From assembly GCF_046298265.1 (NCBI RefSeq), contig NZ_JBKAHK010000003.1:124001-188000 (forward strand): 64,000 bases of DNA. The letters are read 5' to 3'. Below are positions 27,027 through 35,366 of this stretch, one piece after another (the first letter of the stretch is position 1; each line of letters begins with the position of its first letter). This DNA comes from Gillisia xinjiangensis. Lineage in GTDB: Bacteria > Bacteroidota > Bacteroidia > Flavobacteriales > Flavobacteriaceae. The notes under the pieces were generated by a model. The model ran no database searches and was not told where the DNA came from. It saw only the letters and a list, made by a program, of their open reading frames with translations. The translations under genes were made by a program, and so were the position numbers.

Positions 27027-27957
27027 GGACTTTCTAATTTCTATTTTAATATTGTTCACAGGACTAATCGTAGTTGAATTAGCTCTGAGATTAATTAACT
27101 CAGATATGCGTAATTACAATATAGAAATGTGGAAATATGCCAAAGAACTAAAAACACAGGATCCTGTTCTGGGTCACGTCCATAAAAAAAACAAAGAATC
27201 TACACTTCAAAATATTGAAATCAAATTAAATTCCCTTGGGATGAGATCTCCCGAACCTAATCCGGATAAAAAGAAGATTTTATTTATAGGTTCTTCTATT
27301 AGTTTAGGATGGGGCATTGAAAATGAGGAAAGCTTTGCTGAAATTTTAAATACAAAATTAAATGAAGATGGTCTTAATTATCAGGTTTTAAATGCTTCAG
27401 TGGGTAATTATAACACATTCCGATATGTTGAAAATTTTCTGAGAAATCAAACAGCAATCGATCCTGAGATCATCGTAATAAACTATTTTCTCAATGATGC
27501 AGAAATTCTACCAATGGGATCCGGGAATTTCCTGCTAAAAAACAGTGAACTCGCAGCTTCTCTTACGATAGCTATAAAAAAGATGCTAGCCAATAACAAT
27601 AAGGGCTTGCAAGAACACTATAACGCATTGTATGATCCTGAAAATGAAGGTTTCCAAATAATGGAGAACTCTTTGGCCAAACTAGCACAATATGCTAAAA
27701 GCAAAGAGATAAAAGTTTATCTTGTAATGATACCAGATATTCATTTTTTGCAGGATTATCCATTTTTACCTGTTCACAATAAGATGAAGGCAATTTCTAA
27801 GAATTATGGGTTTGAATTCATTGATCTGTTTGATACTTTAGAGAATGTCAATTTTGATCAATTACAGATAATTCCAGGAGACTCACATCCTAATGAATAT
27901 GGACATAAACTTATAGGAAATAAACTTTCAGAAGTTTTAATTAGAGATTTGAAGTAA
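27013..27957 (+). CDS. Membrane-anchored SGNH/GDSL hydrolase-like protein 2
   Basis: 314 residues with an N-terminal transmembrane helix (about 5-25). The catalytic elements are ILFIGSSISLGWG (nucleophile S95), NASVGNYNTFR, INYFLNDAEI and PGDSHPNEYGHKLIG with Asp and His. It overlaps the preceding SGNH gene by 14 bases and touches the MBOAT gene (TAATG). Two SGNH proteins beside an MBOAT protein recall alginate and cellulose acetylation systems, where an MBOAT exports the acyl group and SGNH proteins transfer it in the periplasm. Confidence 0.8.
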   Translation: MKKIKDFLISILILFTGLIVVELALRLINSDMRNYNIEMWKYAKELKTQDPVLGHVHKKNKESTLQNIEIKLNSLGMRSPEPNPDKKKILFIGSSISLGWGIENEESFAEILNTKLNEDGLNYQVLNASVGNYNTFRYVENFLRNQTAIDPEIIVINYFLNDAEILPMGSGNFLLKNSELAASLTIAIKKMLANNNKGLQEHYNALYDPENEGFQIMENSLAKLAQYAKSKEIKVYLVMIPDIHFLQDYPFLPVHNKMKAISKNYGFEFIDLFDTLENVNFDQLQIIPGDSHPNEYGHKLIGNKLSEVLIRDLK

Positions 27958-29381
27958 TGCTTTTCAATTCATTTGAATTCCTCATTTTTTTACCAATTGT
28001 CTTTCTTATCTATTGGTTATTTAAGGATAATCTAAGAATACAAAACATCATAATTTTAATAAGTTCTTATATCTTTTATGGCTGGTGGGACTATAGGTTC
28101 CTTGCATTGATTCTAATTTCAACTATTATAGATTACACTATAGGACTTGGAATTCAAGAAACCAAAAGTAAAAATCACAAAAAAATTCTGCTTTTAACAA
28201 GCATAGTGTGCAATTTAGGCCTACTAATGTCTTTTAAATATTTTAATTTCTTTATAGATTCCTGGGTAGATCTACTAAATGGAATTGGTTATAGAACTGA
28301 GAATAGCTGGACCTTAAATATTATTTTACCGGTTGGAATCTCCTTTTACACTTTTCAAACGATGTCTTATACTATTGACATTTACAGAAATAAACTAAAA
28401 CCTACCAGAGATTTTATATCATTCGCATCTTTTGTCTCATTTTTCCCTCAGTTGGTGGCCGGACCTATTGAAAGAGCCACCAATTTTCTTCCTCAAATAC
28501 TTACTAAGAGAACCTATAATAAAGATCAGGTATTACAAGGTGTACGATTAATTATCTGGGGATTATTTAAAAAAGTGGTGATTGCCGATTCTCTTGGACC
28601 CATCGTTGATGAAATATTTGAGACTTCCGAGACTCAAGGGGGCGGGACACTTTGGCTTGGAGCCATTTACTTTGCATTCCAAATATATTGTGATTTCAGT
28701 GGTTACTCAGACATAGCAATTGGAACCGCAAAACTTTTTGGTTTTGAATTGATGTCCAATTTTAAATTTCCTTTTTTCTCCCGTAATATTGGAGAATTTT
28801 GGAGAAGATGGCATATTTCTCTTTCCACCTGGTTCAGGGATTATTTATATATTCCTATTGGTGGGTCTAAAAACGGGAAATCAAAAGCAATTAGAAATAT
28901 CTTAATAATTTTTATAGTGAGCGGCTTTTGGCACGGTGCTAACTGGACATTTATTGCCTGGGGAACGTTTCATGCGATTTTGTTTCTCCCATCATTTTTA
29001 AGTAATTCAAATAGAAAATTTATAGGTACCGTAGCATTCAATAAAAAATTACCAACGCTAAAAGAAGTATTCTTTATTCTACGGACTTTCATTTTAGTTA
29101 CAATTGGATGGGTATTCTTCAGAAGTGAAACCCTAACAGATGCTTTAACTTATTTAGGGCAGATGTCCAATCCTTTAAAGTTTACTATTCTTCCAAATAT
29201 TAAGCTTTTCTTCTATATGATTTTGTTATTAATACTCGAATGGAATATGAGGCATGACGAAAGAAACCCACTGATCTTCAAACAAAAACCTTTAAGAATA
29301 ATTGTCCTCATGTTAATTATAACACTAATAATTCTTAACTTTGGACGAAATCCACAGCAGTTTATTTACTTCGATTTTTAA
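27957..29381 (+). CDS. MBOAT-family O-acyltransferase (AlgI-like)
   Basis: 474 residues, about 10-12 hydrophobic segments. The MBOAT signature is complete: FFPQLVAGPIERATNFLPQ, FWRRWHISLSTWFRDYLYIP and GFWHGANWTFIAWGTFHAI with the conserved histidines H326 and H339. Such proteins move acyl groups across the membrane for acetylation of polysaccharides. The ATG overlaps the preceding TAA. Together with the SGNH pair this is probably the acylation module for a surface glycan. Confidence 0.92.
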   Translation: MLFNSFEFLIFLPIVFLIYWLFKDNLRIQNIIILISSYIFYGWWDYRFLALILISTIIDYTIGLGIQETKSKNHKKILLLTSIVCNLGLLMSFKYFNFFIDSWVDLLNGIGYRTENSWTLNIILPVGISFYTFQTMSYTIDIYRNKLKPTRDFISFASFVSFFPQLVAGPIERATNFLPQILTKRTYNKDQVLQGVRLIIWGLFKKVVIADSLGPIVDEIFETSETQGGGTLWLGAIYFAFQIYCDFSGYSDIAIGTAKLFGFELMSNFKFPFFSRNIGEFWRRWHISLSTWFRDYLYIPIGGSKNGKSKAIRNILIIFIVSGFWHGANWTFIAWGTFHAILFLPSFLSNSNRKFIGTVAFNKKLPTLKEVFFILRTFILVTIGWVFFRSETLTDALTYLGQMSNPLKFTILPNIKLFFYMILLLILEWNMRHDERNPLIFKQKPLRIIVLMLIITLIILNFGRNPQQFIYFDF

Positions 29382-29383
29382 TT

Positions 29384-29524
29384 ATGAAAGAACTTGCAAC
29401 TTTTTTATGGGAGAGAAAAAAATTCTGGATGATCCCGGTTATTGTGATACTTGTGTTAATTGGATTTCTGGTACTAGTGGCAGGAAGTAGTGCACTTTCA
29501 CCATTTATTTACACCTTGTTTTAG
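29384..29524 (+). CDS. DUF5989 small membrane protein (46 residues)
   Basis: Reading frame MKELATFLWERKKFWMIPVI through to SSALSPFIYTLF, stop TAG at 29522-29524. One transmembrane helix (about residues 15-35) follows a basic WERKKFW segment; the GSSALSPFIYTLF end is the family's typical tail. It starts 2 bases after the MBOAT stop and ends directly before the SxtJ-like ATG, so the operon is continuous. DUF5989 is commonly found beside NodU-type carbamoyltransferases and SxtJ proteins; function unknown. Confidence 0.85.
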   Translation: MKELATFLWERKKFWMIPVIVILVLIGFLVLVAGSSALSPFIYTLF

Positions 29525-29884
29525 ATGAAATTACAATCCCATACAGCCATCCTTTCCATAGTCTTTGGTTTTCTGATTATTAATTTTTTTGTGAAATCAG
29601 AAATAATCACTTACAGTTTGCTAATTTTAATAGCGGGTAGTTTATTTTCAGAAAAATTCTCCAATTTCATTGAAAATATTTGGAACCGGCTTGCCATAAT
29701 CTTGAGTTATATTGTTCCCAACATATTATTAATTCTTGTTTTTTATTGTATTCTTTCTCCTTTGGCTTTATTAGCTAAATTATTTAAAAGTGAAACAGAT
29801 TATCTAACCGAAAATAAAACTCCATCCACTTTCAGAAATTCAAATAGAGAATTCAATAAACAGTTTTTTGAAAAAACCTGGTAA
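29525..29884 (+). CDS. SxtJ-family membrane protein
   Basis: 119 residues with three or four hydrophobic segments. The C-terminal part, ILSPLALLAKLFKSETDYL, is the conserved SxtJ region. The name comes from the saxitoxin cluster, where sxtJ sits near the carbamoyltransferase sxtI. Here it closes the operon begun by the NodU-type enzyme. The role is not established; it may be an accessory membrane subunit for carbamoyl transfer (inference). Confidence 0.78.
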   Translation: MKLQSHTAILSIVFGFLIINFFVKSEIITYSLLILIAGSLFSEKFSNFIENIWNRLAIILSYIVPNILLILVFYCILSPLALLAKLFKSETDYLTENKTPSTFRNSNREFNKQFFEKTW

Positions 29885-30052
29885 ATGAAATTCATCATTT
29901 CTCGAAGAATCTGATTACACTGATATGATTAAATACTCTCCAAAGCTCTGTATTCCTAAATTATTTAGCGATCACTTTCTGTAGGAACATAATCTTTTCT
30001 TCATCAGATTCTGATTAGTTGAATAATTATAATTAAACACTTTCAACCTGCA

Positions 30053-30934
30053 TCAATGTTTCTTTTTTAGAATTCTCATCAAATAATCCCCGTATTCATT
30101 TTTGCTCAATGAAGTTGCCAGTGCTTGCAGTTGCTCCGTGGAAATATATTTTTTGTCGAAGGCTATTTCTTCCAGACAGGCAATTTTAAGGCCTTGTCTT
30201 TTTTCTATAGTTTGAATAAAATTTGAAGCTTCCAACATAGAATCATGGGTCCCGGTATCCAGCCAGGCATAGCCCCTACCCAATAATTCTACATTTAACA
30301 AACCTTCCTTTAAATAGCATTGATTCACTGCAGTTATCTCGAGCTCTCCTCTGTCACTTGGTTTGATTTGCTTCGCTATTTCAATAACTGAATTAGGATA
30401 AAAATATATTCCCGTGACCGCGAAATTACTCTTAGGCTTTTTCGGTTTTTCCTCAATACTGAGAACTTTTCCATCTTCATCAAAATCCACCACCCCATAC
30501 CTACCGGGATCCTGCACGTAGTATCCAAAAACCGTTGCCAGTTTTTCCTTTTCGGTTTTTTCCACGGCGCTCTTCAGCAAATTGCCAAAACCCTGTCCAT
30601 AAAAAATGTTATCCCCTAAAATAAGGCAGACCTCCTCTTTCCCAATAAAATCTTCACCTATTATAAAAGCCTGAGCCAATCCGTCGGGCGATGCTTGCTC
30701 TTTATAGGAAAAGCTCATTCCTAATCTATTTCCATCTCCCAGCAACTTTTCAAAATTCGGCAAGTCTTCAGGGGTAGATATTATCAATACCTCCCTAATC
30801 CCGGCCAGCATGAGCACCGATAAAGGATAGTAGATCATCGGCTTGTCATAAATCGCCAGAAGTTGCTTGGAAACTCCTTTAGTAATTGGATAAAGTCTGG
30901 TGCCGGAGCCTCCGGCGAGTATTATTCCTTTCAT
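30053..30934 (-). CDS. rmlA: Glucose-1-phosphate thymidylyltransferase RmlA
   Basis: 293 residues, the normal length. MKGIILAGGSGTRLYPITKG is the nucleotide-binding loop; KQLLAIYDKPMIYYPLS, LGDNIFYGQGF, EEKPKKPKSNFAVTGIYFY and GRGYAWLDTGTHDSMLEAS are characteristic. It makes dTDP-glucose from dTTP and glucose 1-phosphate. RmlB follows at 31489-32550, but rmlC and rmlD are not in the window. dTDP-4-keto-6-deoxyglucose may therefore feed WecE rather than rhamnose, unless rmlCD lie elsewhere. Confidence 0.95.
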   Translation of the reverse strand: MKGIILAGGSGTRLYPITKGVSKQLLAIYDKPMIYYPLSVLMLAGIREVLIISTPEDLPNFEKLLGDGNRLGMSFSYKEQASPDGLAQAFIIGEDFIGKEEVCLILGDNIFYGQGFGNLLKSAVEKTEKEKLATVFGYYVQDPGRYGVVDFDEDGKVLSIEEKPKKPKSNFAVTGIYFYPNSVIEIAKQIKPSDRGELEITAVNQCYLKEGLLNVELLGRGYAWLDTGTHDSMLEASNFIQTIEKRQGLKIACLEEIAFDKKYISTEQLQALATSLSKNEYGDYLMRILKKKH

Positions 30935-30937
30935 TTT

Positions 30938-31022
30938 AAAATACGGATTACGCGGATTTAAATTGGATTACACGGATTATTAAATACGGGTTTACTGATT
31001 TTAATCGGATTACGCGGATTCA
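30938..31022. repeat. GGATTACRCGGATT repeat tract, left of the GxxExxY gene
   Basis: Three copies of GGATTAC(G/A)CGGATT-type words between rmlA and the GxxExxY gene. Related words occur in inverse orientation at 31412-31488. Confidence 0.85.
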
Positions 31023-31027
31023 TTCAG

Positions 31028-31411
31028 TCATTGTTTAGTGTTGATAAAGCGTTTCCAGGTTAAACTGGATTGTCCAAAATTAATCAATAAACCTAAGGGG
31101 TAATTTGTAGATTTAAGATAATTTATGGTTTGAGCTTCTGTGTCTTTATGCAAAAATGAAGCAGCTTTTATTTCAACCACTATTTTATCAAAACAGATAA
31201 AGTCGGCAATAAAATATTTTTGTAAAGGTGCTTCATTATAATAGACCTGCAATTTCTTTCTACTGTCAAAATTAACCTTCTGAATTTCAAATTCCTTTTC
31301 TAAAGCTTCGTGATAAACGGATTCCAAAAAACCGGAACCTAAGCCTTTATGCACGGTCATACATGCACCAATTACTTTATAAGTTTCTTCCTCGAATAAT
31401 AGTTTGCCCAT
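31028..31411 (-). CDS. GxxExxY protein (PD-(D/E)XK-nuclease-like, PDDEXK_3)
   Basis: 127 residues. The name-giving motif is GSGFLESVYHEALEKEF (residues about 25-41). FIADFICFDKIVVEIKAAS carries the Asp and Glu-X-Lys of a PD-(D/E)XK-like core. The end, NYPLGLLINFGQSSLTWKRF, is typical. These proteins are scattered in Bacteroidetes and many other genomes, with unknown function; nuclease activity is inferred from fold only. It interrupts the rmlA/rmlB pair and is flanked on both sides by CGGATTA repeats. Confidence 0.88.
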   Translation of the reverse strand: MGKLLFEEETYKVIGACMTVHKGLGSGFLESVYHEALEKEFEIQKVNFDSRKKLQVYYNEAPLQKYFIADFICFDKIVVEIKAASFLHKDTEAQTINYLKSTNYPLGLLINFGQSSLTWKRFINTKQ

Positions 31412-31488
31412 CGGTGAAATCCGTTTTAATCCGTGAAATCTTTTAATTATACCATCTCTGTGTAATCCGTTTTAATCCGTGAAATCTT
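31412..31488. repeat. AATCCGTTTTAATCCGTG repeat tract, right of the GxxExxY gene
   Basis: Two long imperfect copies (TAATCCGTTTTAATCCGTGA type). Read on the opposite strand they give CACGGATTAAAACGGATT, so they are in inverse orientation to the left tract at 30938-31022. Confidence 0.85.
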
Positions 31489-32550
31489 TTAACTATATTG
31501 TTTATCGTAGTACTTCTGATATTTTCCTGAAGTCACATTTATCAACCATTCCTCATTACCCAGATACCAGTCAATGGTTTTTCCCAGTCCTTCTTCAAAA
31601 GTTACCGAAGGTTTCCAGCCGAGTTCTTTGCTGATTTTGGTAGCATCTATAGCGTAACGCTTGTCATGGCCCGGACGGTCTTTGATATAGGTGATCAGTT
31701 TTGCTGAACTGCCTTTTTCCCTGCCGAGTTTTTCATCCATGAATTCGCAAAGGATCTTTATTAAATCTATATTTTGCCACTCATTAAAACCACCAATATT
31801 ATAGGTCTCTTTGTTTTTTCCTTTATGAAAAGCCAGATCGATTGCGGATGCGTGATCAATCACGTATAACCAATCCCTGGTGTATTTCCCATCGCCATAA
31901 ACAGGTAAAGGTTTTTCTTCGATTATATTATGAATAAAAAGCGGAATCAGTTTTTCCGGGAATTGATTTGGACCGTAATTGTTGGAACAGTTTGAAATGA
32001 TATAAGGCAAGTCGTAAGTTTCTCCATAAGCCCGCACAAAATGATCGGAACTGGCCTTTGAAGCAGAATAAGGTGAGTTGGGCGCATACGCGGTGGTTTC
32101 CGTAAATAATCCGGTTTCATCCAAAGTTCCATAAACTTCATCGGTGCTGATATGGTAAAAAAGCTTGCCTTCTAAATCCCCCTTCCAAATTTCCAGTGCT
32201 GCGTTCAGCAAATTCATGGTCCCAATTACATTGGTTTTCACAAAAGCCAAGGGGTCGTAAATGGAACGATCTACGTGAGATTCGGCAGCTAAATGAATTA
32301 CACTGTCAAATTTATGCTCATTGAAAATCGTATTGATTTCTTTCGCATTATTGATATCTGCCTTTATAAAATGATAATTTGGTTTTTCCTGAATATCGGT
32401 AAGATTTTCCAGGTTTCCGGCGTAGGTCAATACATCAAGATTGAAAATTTGATAATTTGGATATTTATTTACGAATAACCGAACAACATGAGAACCTATA
32501 AAACCTGCTCCGCCGGTAATCAAAATATTTTTAGTTGGCTTATTTCCCAT
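31489..32550 (-). CDS. rmlB: dTDP-glucose 4,6-dehydratase RmlB
   Basis: Start set at ATG 32550 (353 residues, MGNKPTKNILITGG); an in-frame ATG at 32583 is also possible. Extended SDR with GGAGFIGSHVVRLFV, HLAAESHVDRSI, the catalytic STDEVYGTLDE (Thr-Asp-Glu) and YSASKASSDHFVRAY (Tyr-X3-Lys), and NCSNNYGPNQFPEKLIPL. It produces dTDP-4-keto-6-deoxyglucose, the precursor of rhamnose and of the WecE product. The GxxExxY gene separates it from rmlA. Confidence 0.94.
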   Translation of the reverse strand: MGNKPTKNILITGGAGFIGSHVVRLFVNKYPNYQIFNLDVLTYAGNLENLTDIQEKPNYHFIKADINNAKEINTIFNEHKFDSVIHLAAESHVDRSIYDPLAFVKTNVIGTMNLLNAALEIWKGDLEGKLFYHISTDEVYGTLDETGLFTETTAYAPNSPYSASKASSDHFVRAYGETYDLPYIISNCSNNYGPNQFPEKLIPLFIHNIIEEKPLPVYGDGKYTRDWLYVIDHASAIDLAFHKGKNKETYNIGGFNEWQNIDLIKILCEFMDEKLGREKGSSAKLITYIKDRPGHDKRYAIDATKISKELGWKPSVTFEEGLGKTIDWYLGNEEWLINVTSGKYQKYYDKQYS

Positions 32551-32653
32551 TTTAAGTCTGTATTTATTTTTTGATTTAGCCATCCTTTTTTTTGCCTGCG
32601 CTTTGAATGAGATAGGGCAAAAAGTTTTTTTCTAATTTCCATCCCTACTCCAA

Positions 32654-32661
32654 CAAAAATA
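32654..32661 (-). promoter_or_regulatory. TATTTTTG -7 box, candidate rmlB promoter
   Basis: Perfect TAnnTTTG on the minus strand, about 100 bases before ATG 32550. A TTG occurs only about 24 bases upstream, longer than usual. Confidence 0.38.
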
Positions 32662-32706
32662 CCAATTTCAAATTTCATATTTTTACAATTGGACGAGGTA
32701 CTTTAA

Positions 32707-33171
32707 ATGTTTAAGAAAATACATAAAACAAATTTTCCTCCCTCTCAACCTACAATGGTCTGGGATGGAACCTGCGGGTTTTGCAAATGGTGGAAAATGC
32801 GATGGGAAACCAAAACCGGGGACAAGATCCGTTTTGTTCCCTATCAGAATGTGGCACAGGATTTTCCTGACATTCCTTTAAAGGAATTCAAAAAAGCCAG
32901 TCGCCTCATTGAACCCGACGGTACCATCTATTCCGGTCCGGATTCTGCCTTCAGAAACTTCTTTCATGCCGGTAATAAAAAGTGGCATCAGTGGTATGAA
33001 AAATACTCCTGGTTTGAATCGCTTTGCGATCTTGCTTATAATCATATCGCTAAAAACAGAAGTTTCTATTTTAAACTCACAAAATTCCTTTTCGGAAAAG
33101 ATCCACATCAACCCAAAATATACTGGTTCTATTATATTTTAATACTTTTAGCTTTCCTCTTTTTATTATGA
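32707..33171 (+). CDS. DCC-family thiol-disulfide oxidoreductase-like protein (DUF393)
   Basis: 154 residues. The family motif DGTCGFCKWW (residues about 20-29) gives a CxxC pair in a thioredoxin-like fold. RFVPYQN and the SRLIEPDGTIYSGPDSAF segment fit DUF393. A hydrophobic C-terminal end (about 138-154) may be a membrane anchor. The partner and redox substrate are unknown. It is transcribed away from rmlB. Confidence 0.85.
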   Translation: MFKKIHKTNFPPSQPTMVWDGTCGFCKWWKMRWETKTGDKIRFVPYQNVAQDFPDIPLKEFKKASRLIEPDGTIYSGPDSAFRNFFHAGNKKWHQWYEKYSWFESLCDLAYNHIAKNRSFYFKLTKFLFGKDPHQPKIYWFYYILILLAFLFLL

Positions 33172-33242
33172 ATTTCCTGAGATCAATGAGATGTGAGATG
33201 TGAGTATGGAGTATGGAGTATGGAGAAAGACTTTAGAAGATA

Positions 33243-33319
33243 AAATATTCGTGCATTCGTGGCTAAAAGATAGTGAAGTGGAAAGCATCACTAAATCAGG
33301 CAAGCTCAAATCAAGAAAA
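33243..33319. repeat. ATTCGTGGCTAAAAGATAGTG unit, copy 1
   Basis: About 77 bases, imperfect direct repeat of 33382-33458 (roughly 15 differences by eye). The ATTCGTGxATTCGTGGC words occur widely in flavobacterial spacers. Confidence 0.85.
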
Positions 33320-33381
33320 AAGAGAATAGAAAAGAGACAAAAAAAAAGTGGAAGTAAAGATTCAAGAGCCAGGTGACAAAA

Positions 33382-33458
33382 AAACATTCGTGTATTCGTG
33401 GCTAAAAGATAGTGAAGAGGAAAGAAACACTAAATCGGGCAAACTAAGATCAAGAACC
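33382..33458. repeat. ATTCGTGGCTAAAAGATAGTG unit, copy 2
   Basis: Second copy of the unit at 33243-33319; the shared core from ATTCGTGG to AGTGAAG is identical. Confidence 0.85.
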
Positions 33459-33551
33459 AAAAATATCCCTCGTTAAACTTATACTAAACCGGAAATTTAT
33501 CTTGCTCATAACAGGCAATGAATGTAAATTGTTGGAAATAAAATTCGACAT

Positions 33552-33875
33552 ATGAAAGATTACGGAACGCTTTCGCAAGCGATAAATAAACTTAAATTAG
33601 AGGAAGGTTATGAATACGACTTTAACCTCCTGGATGAAAAAATTGAACTCAAATCTCAAAAAGAACATTTTAACACCGAGGAATTTGATGTTGATAAAGT
33701 GCTAAGATTTGAAGGAATGAGCAATCCAGATGATAATGCCATTCTATATGCCATTACCACACATAATGGAAAAAAAGGTGTTTTGGTAGATGGATATGGG
33801 ATTTCAGGGGGACAGGTATCCAAGGCTATGATGGACAAACTGGATCTTAAAGCCAAACGTCCTCTGGATCATTAG
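33552..33875 (+). CDS. Small conserved Bacteroidetes protein of unknown function
   Basis: 107 residues with no signal peptide or membrane segment. DVDKVLRFEGMSNPDDNAIL and YAITTHNGKKGVLVDGYG are conserved among short homologues that I recall being labelled phosphoribosylpyrophosphate synthetase. That label is doubtful because the protein is far too short for a PRPP synthetase and shows no PRPP-binding loop. It lies 95 bases before dps; shared stress control is possible but not shown. Confidence 0.75.
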   Translation: MKDYGTLSQAINKLKLEEGYEYDFNLLDEKIELKSQKEHFNTEEFDVDKVLRFEGMSNPDDNAILYAITTHNGKKGVLVDGYGISGGQVSKAMMDKLDLKAKRPLDH

Positions 33876-33907
33876 GAGTTAAATTTGTATTAAACCCATT
33901 GAAAACA

Positions 33908-33938
33908 TTGGTTTAATCAATGAACTATGTTAATTTTG
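33908..33938 (+). promoter_or_regulatory. Promoter of dps (TTG-N20-TAATTTTG)
   Basis: TTG at 33908-33910 and TAATTTTG at 33931-33938, separated by 20 bases, match both parts of the Bacteroidetes consensus. The leader to ATG 33971 would be about 27 bases. Confidence 0.65.
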
Positions 33939-33970
33939 AATAGAAATAAAAAAATCAATAAACAAAAACT

Positions 33971-34462
33971 ATGAGTTACTTAGGATTAGACGAAAAAAAG
34001 ACCAGCAATACCGTAAAAGAATTGAATACATTGTTGGCAGATTATCACTTATATTATCAAAAACTAAGGAATTTTCACTGGAATGTGATAGGAAAGAACT
34101 TTTTCGATCTTCATGAAAAATTTGAAGAATTATATGATGACGCCAAATTAAAAGTAGACGACATCGCTGAGCGCATTCTCACCTTACGATTTCAACCCAC
34201 CAGCAACTTAAGCGAATACTTAAAAGCTTCTAATATTAAAGAGTCAAAGTCGGATATTTCCGATTCTAAAATGATCGAGATCTTACTGGACGATCATGGA
34301 ACCCTTCTAAAACAAATGCGGAAAGTGACTGAAGTGGCAGAGAAAGGCGGAGATGAAGGTACTATTGACCTTATTGGAGCTTACATAAGGGAACTTGAAA
34401 AAACAAGCTGGATGCTGGATGCATGGAAAATGAAAACAAGTGAAAGTCTTAAACCAGTCTAG
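33971..34462 (+). CDS. dps: Dps-family ferritin-like DNA-protection protein
   Basis: 163 residues. The ferroxidase-site motif of Dps is present: NFHWNVIGKNFFDLHEKFEE followed by YDDAKLKVDDIAERIL (residues about 37-75), with the His, Asp and Glu ligands. Dps dodecamers oxidise and store iron using peroxide and may bind DNA. The protein has no long basic N-terminal tail, so strong DNA binding is uncertain. Own promoter at 33908-33938; MscS follows after 13 bases, so they may be co-transcribed. Confidence 0.92.
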   Translation: MSYLGLDEKKTSNTVKELNTLLADYHLYYQKLRNFHWNVIGKNFFDLHEKFEELYDDAKLKVDDIAERILTLRFQPTSNLSEYLKASNIKESKSDISDSKMIEILLDDHGTLLKQMRKVTEVAEKGGDEGTIDLIGAYIRELEKTSWMLDAWKMKTSESLKPV

Positions 34463-34475
34463 GACAGCATTTTAA

Positions 34476-35366
34476 ATGGAGGAAAAATTTAATATTCAAA
34501 AATCTATTGGGGGAATTTATGATAAAATGGACGGCTGGCTCGATTCCATTATTCTAAATCTCCCCAATTTTCTTTTGGCGATTGTTGTATTTATCATTTT
34601 TGTGATAATTGCTAAATATGTTGCCAAAATTATTAACCGGATTTTACTGAAAAAAGGTTCTCAGGCTTCTATACGGCAAACCACTGCCAAGGTGACAAGA
34701 ATCGTGGTAATAGCCATTGGTTTCTTTGTTGCTTTAGGGCTTCTTAATTTAGATAAAGTACTGACTTCTGTTCTGGCCGGTGCCGGAGTACTGGGTTTGG
34801 CTATTGGTCTTGCCCTCCAAGGAACGCTCACCAATACCTTTTCCGGAGTAATCCTAAGTTTTTTAGATGAACTGCAAATTGGAGATTGGATAGAAACCAA
34901 TGGCTTCGCCGGGGAAGTAATGACCATAAGTCTTAGGAATATTATGATCAAGGAATCAGACAATAACTATGTCATGATACCGAACTCTAAAATAATCGAT
35001 TCGCCTTTTAAAAATTTTACCAGAACCCCGCGCTCCAGGGTTATGCTGAATTGTGGAGTAGCCTACGGCAGTGATCTTGAAATGGTTCAAGATTTGACCA
35101 AAGAAACTATCGCCGGTATTTTTCAACAACGTGGAAATGAAGAAGTTGAATTTATGTATTTAGCCTTTGGAGATAGCTCAATTGATTTTGTTGTTCGTTT
35201 CTGGACAGATGTTACGAGAAACAAGGATGTTCTTGTAGCTAAGAATACTGCTATAATTGCTATTAAGAAAGCATTCGATCAAAACAAAGTCACTATCCCA
35301 TTCCCGATAAGAACTATCGATTTCACTAATAACTTATCCATCAATAAACCTAAAGGAGATTCGTAG
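34476..35366 (+). CDS. mscS: Small-conductance mechanosensitive channel (MscS family)
   Basis: 296 residues. Three transmembrane helices, the third pore-lining (VLTSVLAGAGVLGLAIGLAL, residues about 92-111, with the Gly/Ala packing of MscS TM3). After it come QGTLTNTFSGVILSF and the beta domain QIGDWIETNGFAGEVMTISL with NSKIIDSPFKNFTR. Length is close to E. coli MscS (286). It opens on membrane tension to release solutes. A strong terminator follows at 35412. Confidence 0.93.
   Translation: MEEKFNIQKSIGGIYDKMDGWLDSIILNLPNFLLAIVVFIIFVIIAKYVAKIINRILLKKGSQASIRQTTAKVTRIVVIAIGFFVALGLLNLDKVLTSVLAGAGVLGLAIGLALQGTLTNTFSGVILSFLDELQIGDWIETNGFAGEVMTISLRNIMIKESDNNYVMIPNSKIIDSPFKNFTRTPRSRVMLNCGVAYGSDLEMVQDLTKETIAGIFQQRGNEEVEFMYLAFGDSSIDFVVRFWTDVTRNKDVLVAKNTAIIAIKKAFDQNKVTIPFPIRTIDFTNNLSINKPKGDS

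Larger units (their letters stand above)
33172..33551. other. 380-base spacer filled with short repeats
   Basis: No gene. It has a GTATGGA triplication (about 33202-33222) and two copies of a roughly 77-base unit at 33243-33319 and 33382-33458. The frames on either strand are repeat-derived. Confidence 0.7.

Noticed and set aside
33552..33875. PRPP synthetase
   Set aside because: 107 residues is far too short, and no PRPP-binding loop is present.
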